A stretch of DNA of 64,000 nucleotides, taken from assembly GCF_041080655.1 (NCBI RefSeq), contig NZ_CP163525.1:6820001-6884000 (forward strand). The letters run 5' to 3'. The translations under genes were made by a program, and so were the position numbers. The notes under the pieces were generated by a model. That model did not search any database. It was given only the letters and a program-made list of their open reading frames with translations, and was not told where the DNA came from. This stretch comes from Streptomyces sp. CG4. GTDB taxonomy: Bacteria; Actinomycetota; Actinomycetes; Streptomycetales; Streptomycetaceae. Positions 33,294 through 46,234 of this stretch are shown piece by piece (position 1 is the stretch's first letter; each line of letters opens with the position of its first letter).

Positions 33294-35363
33294 CTACTTC
33301 CACGTGTCACTCGTCGTGTAGCCGGACGAACTGCCCGTCGTGTACGAGCGGTTCGCCCCGGACTCCCAGGTCACGTTCCCGGAGCCGTCCTTCTTGACGT
33401 ACTTGTACGCGAAGGACGTGCTCTTGGGGACGATGGCGAGCCTGCGCCAGTCCGGGTACGACGCCGAGGACAGCGGGACGGCGTCGGCCGTGTTCCAGGA
33501 GCCCAGGGACGGGATCGAGCCCGTGACGTAGACGTTGGTGCCCCAGTCCGTCGTCGCGTTCTCGCTGAAGGTGACGTCGGTGGCGTCGGTGTCCGCCACG
33601 TTCCAGGAGTCGTTCAGCGTCAGTGCGGACGTGGTCGTCGTCGCCGATCTGTTGGCGTTCGACTCCCAGGTGACGTTGCCCGAGCCGTCCTTCTTGAGGT
33701 ACTTGAAGGCGAAGGACGTGTTCACCGGCACGCTCACCTCGCCCGACCAGACCGGGTACCCGGACGGGGACAGCTGGATCGCCTTCGACGTGTCCCAGCT
33801 GCCCAGTGCCGCGAGGGAGCCGACCACGTACACGTTCGTGCCGGACGTCGTGGGCGCGTACGCGTCGAACGTGGCGTTCACCGTGCCGCCCGAGCCGCCG
33901 CCCGCGCCGGAGCAGCCCACCGCGCAGGTGTAGGACGAGTTGTAGAAGGCGACCGCGCCCTTCGCCGGGACGGTGATCGACGCGCTGCCGCCGGAGACGG
34001 TCACCGTCGTCCTTCCGCCGTCGATCACGTTCGTGTACGTGCCGTCCGCCATGCCCGTGGCGAAGGTGTACGTCGCCGGCGAAGTCCCGTTGTTCAGGGC
34101 GAAGAAGCCCTTGCCGCTGCGGCCGAAGCCGATCACGTCGGACGACTTGGTCTGCCAGTCGGAGACCGCGGCGGTGTCGGTCGCGTTGTGCCAGGCCACC
34201 ATGCCGACCACACCGGTGTCCCGGTCCAGGCAGTACCAGGCGCCGCCGGAGCAGTCCGTGCCGGTGACGAAGCCCGAGGAGTTCGGCGGGGCCTGGTCGC
34301 TCTGCGTCCACTCCCAACTGGCGTACACCGTCGGCGTCGACCACTTGTAGGCCAGCTGGAAGAGGTTCGCCAGCTTGTAGGTGTCGCCGTCCTTGTACGA
34401 CAGGTGCAGGCCGTTGCGTTCCGTGTCGTGGTTCGTCACGAACGACACCGAGTTCGCGGCCGGCAGGATGCCGCTGCTCTCGATCGAGGACAGGTCGGAG
34501 ACGTTGCCCTGGAAGGCCGACTTGAGCTTGGACGCGTAGGTGAAGTCCAGGACGTCACCGGTGCCGTAGTAGTCGCTCGGCCGGGGAGTCGCGCCCGGGT
34601 AGATCTCCTGGAAGACGTACGGTGCCGAGCCCGACGTGGTGTTCGTCAGCTTGCCCTCGATCGCCGCGATGTCGGTCTCGGGGATGTGCTTGGCCGCGTC
34701 GATCCGGAAGCCGTCGACGCCCAGGGCCAGCTGGGAGTTGAGGTAGTTCGCGAGCCCGGCGCGGACCGTGTCCGATCCCGTCCTGAGGTCGGGCAGGCCG
34801 AGGAGTTCGCAGTTCTGGACCTGGGTGAGGTTGGAGTAGTCCTGGATGGTGAGGTCGGAGGTGGGGCAGTCGGACGCGTCGTGGTAGTCGGAGCGGGTCC
34901 AGTCGGGGGTCTCGTACTTGTTGGTGATCGTGCTGCCGTCGTAGCCGGTGCCGGTCTGCGCGGCGGTGTGGTTGATCACCGCGTCCGTGTAGACCTTCAC
35001 CCCCGCCTTGTGGCACGCGGTGATCATGGCGCTGAATTTCGCCTGGTTGCCGAAACGGCTGTTCAGGCGGTACGAGTACGGCTGGTAGACGTCCCACCAG
35101 TAGTACGACGACTGCTTCAGGGACTCCGCCGGCGGTGCCACCTGGACCGCGCCGTAACCGGCCGGGCCCAGGATGTTCGTGCACTCGTTCGCGACCGAGT
35201 CCCAGTTCCACTCCCACAGGTTGGCGATCACATCGCCCTTGGCGGTGGTGTCCGCCTGCGCGGCCGGCGCGGGAAGTGCCATGGCTCCGGCCAGTGCGAG
35301 GGCGCCCGCGGCCGCGGCGGTCGCGGTGCGGCGGAGGACACCCGGGGGTCGGTGTCTGCTCAT
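33294..35363 (-). CDS. Secreted alpha-amylase (GH13) with two C-terminal CBM20 starch-binding domains
   Basis: A 689-residue exported amylase. Signal peptide about residues 1-37; GH13 catalytic domain to about 480 with [16 protein letters not shown] (Asp222), FQEIYPG (Glu253) and [11 protein letters not shown] (Asp313); a Gly-rich linker near 484-493; then two CBM20 modules, about 494-588 and 595-689, each with YVVGSLAALGSW/YVTGSIPSLGSW and a KYLKKDGSGNVTWES / KYVKKDGSGNVTWES binding-site segment. Two CBM20s in tandem suggest attack on raw starch granules. GGAGCC precedes the ATG. It is divergent from the large amylase/pullulanase gene and convergent with aml. Confidence 0.94.
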   Translation of the reverse strand: MSRHRPPGVLRRTATAAAAGALALAGAMALPAPAAQADTTAKGDVIANLWEWNWDSVANECTNILGPAGYGAVQVAPPAESLKQSSYYWWDVYQPYSYRLNSRFGNQAKFSAMITACHKAGVKVYTDAVINHTAAQTGTGYDGSTITNKYETPDWTRSDYHDASDCPTSDLTIQDYSNLTQVQNCELLGLPDLRTGSDTVRAGLANYLNSQLALGVDGFRIDAAKHIPETDIAAIEGKLTNTTSGSAPYVFQEIYPGATPRPSDYYGTGDVLDFTYASKLKSAFQGNVSDLSSIESSGILPAANSVSFVTNHDTERNGLHLSYKDGDTYKLANLFQLAYKWSTPTVYASWEWTQSDQAPPNSSGFVTGTDCSGGAWYCLDRDTGVVGMVAWHNATDTAAVSDWQTKSSDVIGFGRSGKGFFALNNGTSPATYTFATGMADGTYTNVIDGGRTTVTVSGGSASITVPAKGAVAFYNSSYTCAVGCSGAGGGSGGTVNATFDAYAPTTSGTNVYVVGSLAALGSWDTSKAIQLSPSGYPVWSGEVSVPVNTSFAFKYLKKDGSGNVTWESNANRSATTTTSALTLNDSWNVADTDATDVTFSENATTDWGTNVYVTGSIPSLGSWNTADAVPLSSASYPDWRRLAIVPKSTSFAYKYVKKDGSGNVTWESGANRSYTTGSSSGYTTSDTWK

Positions 35364-35461
35364 GTGCGGCTCCGAAGGATCATGTGCGGCTCCAAAAGAA
35401 GGGACAGCCTTCAACAACCGGTGAGCGTGCGGCAGTTGAGAAGGGCACGTCAAGGTTGACG

Positions 35462-35497
35462 TTGAAACTTCTTGCTATGAGTTTCAAGACTCTTGCT
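35462..35497. promoter_or_regulatory. Operator-like repeats between the divergent amylase genes
   Basis: Two direct CTTGCT half-sites at 35471-35476 and 35492-35497 are spaced 21 bp, two helix turns. An inverted pair TTGAAAC (35462-35468)/GTTTCAA (35481-35487) overlaps them. Located about 100 bases from each divergent start, they could let MalR or a related regulator control both genes. Confidence 0.55.
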
Positions 35498-35569
35498 GTA
35501 AAGCTTTCGTCGGGGATACGGTCACGCGGGGTCGGACCCAAGAGAGCCGCATTCGCTAGGAGTTACCGC

Positions 35570-40945
<5,376 letters not shown>

Positions 40946-40952
40946 GCGTCCT

Positions 40953-41642
40953 TCAGAGACCGAGGGAGATGAGCCGGCCGATGAGGTCCGCCAAGTGGCC
41001 GTCGGCCGGCTCGTCCTTGACCATCTTCTTCAGCAGGGTCGCCATGTCCTGGTCGTAGGCGGCGCTGACCGCGGCCAGCGCCGCGAAGTCGTGCACCAGC
41101 TGGATCTCCAGCTCCCTGCGCGGAATACGCCGGCCGTCCAGCCAGATCAGTGCCGTGGACTCGGCGAGGGAGATCCAGGAGCGGACGACCAGTTCCAGGC
41201 GCGGGGGAACGTCGGTGACGCCGAGGTGCGACAGCATCTGTTCGTACGCGGCCTGCCGAACGGAGTCGATGAGCGCGTTCGTGGCCGAGGAGCCCACGGC
41301 CGGTCCGCCCCGCATCAACGCCGAGAAGCCGGGTCCGTGTTCCTCCACGAAGTCGAAGTAGCGACGCATCACACGCAGCAGCCGGGCGCCCAGCGGGCCC
41401 TCGTGGGGCTCGCCGAAACGGTCCGCCAGATCCTGTGCGGCACGCCTCAGCGCGGCTTCGTACAGGCTGAGTTTGCCCGGGAAGTAGTGGTACACCAGCG
41501 GGCGTGAGATGCCCGCCGCCGACGCTATCTCGTCAATGGAGACCTCGTCGGGCGAGCGCCTGCTGAACAGGTCGAGGGCGACGCCGATCAACTGCTGCCG
41601 CCGCTCCTCGACGCCCATCCTGCGGCGAACCCCGGTACTCAT
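40953..41642 (-). CDS. TetR family transcriptional regulator
   Basis: A 229-residue TetR repressor: N-terminal helix-turn-helix VSIDEIASAAGISRPLVYHYFPGKLSLYEA (about residues 34-63) and a helical C-terminal ligand domain. AAGGTG precedes the ATG. It lies immediately downstream of the di-iron/reductase gene pair on the same strand, and a 19-bp dyad sits in the 48-base gap between them (41658-41676), so it probably represses itself and perhaps the pair. The ligand is unknown; related regulators often sense lipids or aromatic compounds. Confidence 0.9.
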   Translation of the reverse strand: MSTGVRRRMGVEERRQQLIGVALDLFSRRSPDEVSIDEIASAAGISRPLVYHYFPGKLSLYEAALRRAAQDLADRFGEPHEGPLGARLLRVMRRYFDFVEEHGPGFSALMRGGPAVGSSATNALIDSVRQAAYEQMLSHLGVTDVPPRLELVVRSWISLAESTALIWLDGRRIPRRELEIQLVHDFAALAAVSAAYDQDMATLLKKMVKDEPADGHLADLIGRLISLGL

Positions 41643-41657
41643 GCGAACACCTTACCG

Positions 41658-41676
41658 ATCGGATTGCCGATCCGAT
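41658..41676 (-). promoter_or_regulatory. Predicted TetR operator
   Basis: Seven-bp arms ATCGGAT (41658-41664) and ATCCGAT (41670-41676) with a 5-bp spacer, 16 bases upstream of the tetR start. A third partial copy (CGATTCGG) adjoins it. Confidence 0.6.
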
Positions 41677-41690
41677 TCGGCCACGGGTGA

Positions 41691-42713
41691 TCACATGTCG
41701 AGGACCAGACGATCGCCCCGGGCCCGCGACACACAGATCAGCATCGAATCGGCGCGCTCCTCGTCCGTCAGCAGCTCGTCCCGGTGATCGATCTCTCCTT
41801 CCAGCACCCGCTGTTGACAGGTCCCGCAGAACCCCTGCTCACAGGAGTAGGCGGTGCCCGGCAGTGCCCGGCGTACGGCGGTGAGCACGGTGGAGTCGGC
41901 CGGCACGGTCAAGGTCCGCCCGCTGCGCCGGAGTTCGACCTCGAACTCCGTGTTGCCGTCGGACGACGCACGGGGCGCGAACCGTTCGAGACGGACCTCC
42001 GGGAAGCGTGCCGCGACGGCCGCCATGAGCCCTTCGGGGCCGCAGGCGTAGACGGCAGTCCCCTCGCTCACCTCCAGCGCGTCGAGGTCCGGCCGGCCCT
42101 CCACGACGGTGACCTGGTCGCGGCCCAGTTTCTCGACCTCCTCCAGGAACGGCATCGAGGCCCTCTCGCGCCCCGCGTACAGCAGCCGCCACCCGGCGTT
42201 CTCCGGGAGCGCCCGCAGCATCGGCAGCAGCGGGGTGATCCCGATCCCGCCGGCGACGAAGACGTACGACTCCGCCTCGACCAGCGGAAAGCGGTTCCGC
42301 GGCCCCCGTACCTCCAGTTCCATGCCCTCCGTCACCTGCTCGTGCACCTCGCGCGAGCCGCCCCGCCCGTCCTCGACCAGCCGGGTCGCGACGGTGTACG
42401 AGGAGGTGTCCTCGGGGTCACCGCACAGCGAGTACTGCCGGACGAGCCCCGACGGCAGGACGAGGTCGAGATGCGCGCCGGGCTCCCAGCGGGGCAGGTC
42501 CCGCCCTTCCAGCCGGAGTTGCACGACCCCGTCGGCCACGATCTCGCGCGAGGTCACCAGCAGCCGCAGGGCCCGCGAGCGCGGACGGCCCGACGTGGGC
42601 TCCTCCAGCGCGGGCATCGGCCACAGCGGCGAGACCTGGATACGGCGGCGCAGGGCCTGCCGGGTCAGCAGGACGGCGCCCGCGACGAGCGCGACGGTAC
42701 GCAGCTTCGGCAT
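41691..42713 (-). CDS. Oxidoreductase with FAD/NAD(P) and C-terminal [2Fe-2S] ferredoxin domain
   Basis: A 340-residue electron-transfer protein of the phthalate-dioxygenase-reductase type: short hydrophobic N-terminus, FMN/FAD-binding domain with VRQYSLCGDP, NAD-binding GGIGITPLLPML and VYACGPEGLM, and a C-terminal plant-type ferredoxin with Cys-x4-Cys-x2-Cys (SCEQGFCGTCQQ) and the fourth Cys in MLICVSRA. It should shuttle electrons from NAD(P)H to an oxygenase. The partner is very likely the ferritin-like di-iron protein encoded just upstream, whose stop overlaps this ATG as TGATG. Confidence 0.92.
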   Translation of the reverse strand: MPKLRTVALVAGAVLLTRQALRRRIQVSPLWPMPALEEPTSGRPRSRALRLLVTSREIVADGVVQLRLEGRDLPRWEPGAHLDLVLPSGLVRQYSLCGDPEDTSSYTVATRLVEDGRGGSREVHEQVTEGMELEVRGPRNRFPLVEAESYVFVAGGIGITPLLPMLRALPENAGWRLLYAGRERASMPFLEEVEKLGRDQVTVVEGRPDLDALEVSEGTAVYACGPEGLMAAVAARFPEVRLERFAPRASSDGNTEFEVELRRSGRTLTVPADSTVLTAVRRALPGTAYSCEQGFCGTCQQRVLEGEIDHRDELLTDEERADSMLICVSRARGDRLVLDM

Positions 42714-43591
42714 CAGGCGGCCCTCTTCTCCGCCGCCGTCGCCGCGGGGGAGGAGGCCAGATAGGCGACGGCCTGCTCGGTGTCGCCCTCCTGCGAGGGG
42801 TGGTAGTCGCGGCTCAGATAGCGGGGGATGGACCGGACCATGTCCCCGGTCGAGGGGAGCAGCCCCCGCCGGCCACGGTCGTACAAGTCCTTGAAGCTCG
42901 CCCTGCCGTCGATGAGGGTCGGGTCGTTCGCCATGAAGAACCGCGTCCCGCGCTGCCACAGGAACACCATCGCCGAGAAGGCCGTGGCCCAGGTCCGCAC
43001 CCGGCGGCTGTAGCTGCCGTCGACGTGCATGAACAGCTCGAAGGCGACGGAGCGGTGCTCGACCTCCTCCGCGCCGTGCCAGCGCAGCAGGTCCAGCATG
43101 GTCGGGTCGGCACCGCGCCGGTCGAGCTCGTCGGCGTTGAGCACCCAGTTGCCGAGGAACGCGGTGTAGTGCTCGATCGCGGCGATGAGCGCGACCCGCT
43201 CCATCAGCCACCACCGGCGCGCCCGGCCCGGCGGCAGCGTCCGGTCCCCGAGTAGCTTCTCGAAGAACCAGTCGACCTGCGCGGTGTACGGTGTCGGGTC
43301 GAGGCCCTGCTCGCGCAGGTGCGGCAGCACCTCGTCATGGGCCTGGGAGTGCATCGCCTCCTGGCCGATGAACCCGATGACGTCCTCGCGGAGCCGCTCG
43401 TCGCGTATGTACGGCAGCACCTGCTTGTACACGTGCACGAACCACCGCTCACCGGCGGGCAGCAGCAGGTGCAGCACATTGATGGTGTGCGTGGTGAAGG
43501 GATCCCCCGGCACCCAGTGCAGCGGCGTGCCGTCCCAGGAGAAGGACACCTTGCGTGCCTTGAGCGGCACCCGGGCCTGCGTATTAGACAT
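42713..43591 (-). CDS. Ferritin-like di-iron protein (PF10118 'metal-dependent hydrolase' family)
   Basis: A 292-residue protein of the family annotated as predicted metal-dependent hydrolase. It shows a full ferritin-type di-iron ligand pattern: Glu48, Glu78-x-x-His81 (IGQEAMHSQAH), Glu140 (AAIEHYTA) and Glu176-x-x-His179 (HGAEEVEHRS). This arrangement is that of carboxylate-bridged di-iron oxygenases rather than hydrolases. Coupled translation to a [2Fe-2S] reductase supports an oxygenase role (desaturation, hydroxylation or demethylation); the substrate is unknown. No strong ribosome site precedes the ATG at 43591. A TetR gene follows the pair. Confidence 0.85.
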   Translation of the reverse strand: MSNTQARVPLKARKVSFSWDGTPLHWVPGDPFTTHTINVLHLLLPAGERWFVHVYKQVLPYIRDERLREDVIGFIGQEAMHSQAHDEVLPHLREQGLDPTPYTAQVDWFFEKLLGDRTLPPGRARRWWLMERVALIAAIEHYTAFLGNWVLNADELDRRGADPTMLDLLRWHGAEEVEHRSVAFELFMHVDGSYSRRVRTWATAFSAMVFLWQRGTRFFMANDPTLIDGRASFKDLYDRGRRGLLPSTGDMVRSIPRYLSRDYHPSQEGDTEQAVAYLASSPAATAAEKRAA

Positions 43592-43667
43592 GGCGTCAAT
43601 GTACTGGCGGGTAGGCCCGCTGAGAACCCCTGCGGCAGGGCTTGTTTACGCGGGTGTCAGCAACGGC

Positions 43668-45587
43668 TCACTGCAAGCCGCTGATCTCCCGCCCGTCCGT
43701 CAGTGTGCCCTGCAGCCGGGCCCGAGCCCCCTGCTTGGCGCGGGCCACCAGGAACTGGCCCTGCCCGGCGCCGGTGACCCCGCCGCCCGCCCGGATCGAC
43801 GCCGTGTCCTTGTCGCCCGCCGCCAGCAGGTACCAGTGCCCGGCCGCGGACTTCCACAGCACCCCGGCGAGCGCGTGCGGATCACGCGCCCCGCAGGACC
43901 GCGCATCCGTGCCCTTGGCGACCACCGACGCCGTCCGCCCGCCCGGCGTACGGAACAGGGCCAGCGCGCCCGTACCGTCCCCGCGCCAGGTCTCGGCCCT
44001 GGTGCACACCCATTGCGCCGCCCCGCTGCCGTCGGGCAGCGGCTGGTCGGCGTACGCCCAGGCGTTGACGCTGCGCACCCCGGCGGAGCGCGCCGCCGCC
44101 AGCGAGCAGGCGAACGGCGCCCAGGCCGCCCGCCCGGCCGCGTCGGACACCTCGTCGGGCGAGCCGGGCTTGCCGACGGTGAGGTGGGCGGGGGTCAACT
44201 CGCCCAGGTCGGTGGCGAGTTGGGTGCCGGTGGCGTCGGTCAGCTGGAGCGCCGTCCAGGAGGTGCAGCTGCCGGGGCGCAGCGCGGCGCTGGCCAGCGG
44301 CGCGGTGACGCCCTTGGTGAGCGTCAGCGGGGTCGCGGCCGCGTCCGGCTTCATCAGGTCCCGCGAGGCCGCCTTCGTCACCCAGGGCGCGGTCAGGTAC
44401 TGCACGTTGCCGTCGGAGCGGCCCAGCACCAGCGCGCTCGCCTCGGCGCCGGTCGCACCGTCGGCACGGGCGAAGTCGAGGGCCGCGCCCTGGGTGCCGT
44501 CGACCGGCTCGGCGTACCGGGTGATGCGCAGGCCGTCGTAGAACACCACCACGCGGGCGTTGTCCACCTGGCCCGCGTACAGCAGCTGGGGCGGGCCGGC
44601 CGGGCCGCCGGTCTCGGTGCCGGGGGTCGCCGAGACATGGACCGTCGCGCCGGGGCGGGCCCATACCGCGAGGGCGCGGTGCAGCAGGTCGGAGTCGCCG
44701 GTGAGCGGGCCGCGCGCGGGCCACGCCGAGAAGTCGGTGCGGGCGGCGGACTCCCAGGCGGAGGGGGAGACCCGGATCAGCCGGCCCGGGTCGAGGGCGG
44801 CCTCGGCGGCCGGGTTCCCGGCGTAGACGGGCGCGGCGGCGCCGTCGGGGCCCCAGCCGTCACCGGGCAGGGCGATCAGGGCCCCGCACACCGCGAGCGC
44901 CGCGGCGGCGGCGAGCGCGGCCTTGCCGTGCTGGCGGCGGCGCATCAGATCGGTGGGCCGGGCCTGCAGCAGGCAGGGGTCGAACTCGGCGGAGGCGAGC
45001 AGCTCGGGCTGGGTGGGCACGCCGTTCGCCGAGGCCAGCGCGCCGCCCGGGTCGTCCACCCCGGCGGCCGTCAGCAGCTCCCGGATCTCGGCGTCGGACA
45101 GCTGCTCCAGGCCGCGCAGCACATAGGCGGCGCGGGCCGGGCCGGACAGGGCGGACAGCCGCTGGTCCAGGGCGAGCTCGTCGGCGCCGCCCGAGCGCGG
45201 GAACAGCTTGAGGCCCCACACCTGGGGCAGCAGCGGCGGCAGCTGGGAGAGCCGGGGCAGGCCCTTGCGGGGCAGGGCCGCCTCCAGGGCCGTGGTCAGG
45301 ACGCGCTCGCGCAGGAAGGCGTACCCGGGGTCGCCCTCCTCGCCCGAGGCCTGCGCCGGGATGACGGGCTGCTGCCCGCGGCCCTTGGGCAGGGAGCGTT
45401 GGGCGAGGGAGTGTGCGGTCAGCACCCGGCGGCTGCGGCCGAGTCCGGGTGGCAGTACCAGGTAGGCGATCCGGACCAGCCGTGGATAGTGCTCGACGAG
45501 CGCGGCCTCGGCCTGCTCGAGATCGACCGGTGCGGGCTGTCCGGCGGAGGCGGGGGCGTGACGCTGGGCTACATCCTGTGACTGCAC
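43668..45587 (-). CDS. Large Streptomyces membrane protein with a sigma-factor-like N-terminal region
   Basis: A 639-residue protein I recognise only as a streptomycete-specific conserved type. The N-terminal ~215 residues look like a degenerate sigma-70 region-4 segment (LDQRLSALSGPARAAYVLRGLEQLSDAEIRELL), then RRRQHGKAALAAAAALAVCGALIAL forms one membrane helix (about 219-236). The rest is an extracytoplasmic domain with several cysteines (RPGSCTSW, FACSLAAARS, VCTRAETW, ARSCGARD). The layout suggests a transmembrane regulator linking cell-surface signals to transcription, but no function is proven. The GTG at 45587 lacks a clear ribosome site. Confidence 0.75.
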   Translation of the reverse strand: MQSQDVAQRHAPASAGQPAPVDLEQAEAALVEHYPRLVRIAYLVLPPGLGRSRRVLTAHSLAQRSLPKGRGQQPVIPAQASGEEGDPGYAFLRERVLTTALEAALPRKGLPRLSQLPPLLPQVWGLKLFPRSGGADELALDQRLSALSGPARAAYVLRGLEQLSDAEIRELLTAAGVDDPGGALASANGVPTQPELLASAEFDPCLLQARPTDLMRRRQHGKAALAAAAALAVCGALIALPGDGWGPDGAAAPVYAGNPAAEAALDPGRLIRVSPSAWESAARTDFSAWPARGPLTGDSDLLHRALAVWARPGATVHVSATPGTETGGPAGPPQLLYAGQVDNARVVVFYDGLRITRYAEPVDGTQGAALDFARADGATGAEASALVLGRSDGNVQYLTAPWVTKAASRDLMKPDAAATPLTLTKGVTAPLASAALRPGSCTSWTALQLTDATGTQLATDLGELTPAHLTVGKPGSPDEVSDAAGRAAWAPFACSLAAARSAGVRSVNAWAYADQPLPDGSGAAQWVCTRAETWRGDGTGALALFRTPGGRTASVVAKGTDARSCGARDPHALAGVLWKSAAGHWYLLAAGDKDTASIRAGGGVTGAGQGQFLVARAKQGARARLQGTLTDGREISGLQ

Positions 45588-45750
45588 GTCAGGGAAAACG
45601 AGCGAGGGGGAGGTTGGTCACCACCGGATGGGTGATTCGGCCATCCCTCGCCACGCGTAGCCGGGCGTATGCGGCCGCCATTGAGCGCGCGGCGGCCGGG
45701 AGCCGTATCCGAAGGAGCTGAGGCATGGGCCCCGAGGACCGGAGGAACTG

Positions 45751-46164
45751 ATGAGGGTGACACGACTGCTGCCGGCCGCCGCGGCCGTACTGGCGCTGGC
45801 GGGCTGCGGCGCGGGTGGGGAGACCAAGGCGGTCCCGGCCACCGCGACCGGCAGCCTGGAGAGCCTGGCCGCCGAGGTGAAGTGCAAGCCGAACATGCAG
45901 ACCGACGCCGATGAACTGCGGCAGGCCATCTGCACGAACGGCGACGGCAAGTTCATTCTCGCCACCTTCGCCACCGACCGCGGCCAGCGCGAGTGGATCA
46001 ACGACGCGAAGGACTACGGCGGTTACTACCTGGTCGGCCGCAAGTGGGTCGCGGTCGGCGGCGACGGCGTCGTCAAGGCGCTGCGCGGCACACTGGGCGG
46101 GGACCTGGAGATGGGTACGAACCACTCCTCCCACCACTCCTCCCATGCCGTGCAGGGTGGCTGA
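45751..46164 (+). CDS. Small lipoprotein
   Basis: A 137-residue secreted lipoprotein: signal with lipobox LAGC, lipidated Cys19, then an Ala/Thr-rich linker and a compact domain containing two cysteines (VKCKPNMQTDADELRQAICTNGDGKF, probably a disulfide) and ending in a Ser/His-rich tail (NHSSHHSSH). GGAGGAACTG precedes the ATG. The domain resembles small streptomycete lipoproteins of unknown role. It is convergent with the DUF1996 gene, sharing a bidirectional terminator. Confidence 0.82.
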   Translation: MRVTRLLPAAAAVLALAGCGAGGETKAVPATATGSLESLAAEVKCKPNMQTDADELRQAICTNGDGKFILATFATDRGQREWINDAKDYGGYYLVGRKWVAVGGDGVVKALRGTLGGDLEMGTNHSSHHSSHAVQGG

Positions 46165-46175
46165 AACACACGGGA

Positions 46176-46210
46176 AGGCCGGTGACGGGAGGGGGGTCCG
46201 TCACCGGCCT
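46176..46210. terminator. Bidirectional hairpin terminator
   Basis: A perfect 13-bp stem (46176-46188 with 46198-46210) and 9-nt loop lies between the convergent lipoprotein and DUF1996 genes, suited to both. Confidence 0.75.
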
Positions 46211-46234
46211 CGTCCTGTGGCCCGCGTCAGGTGA

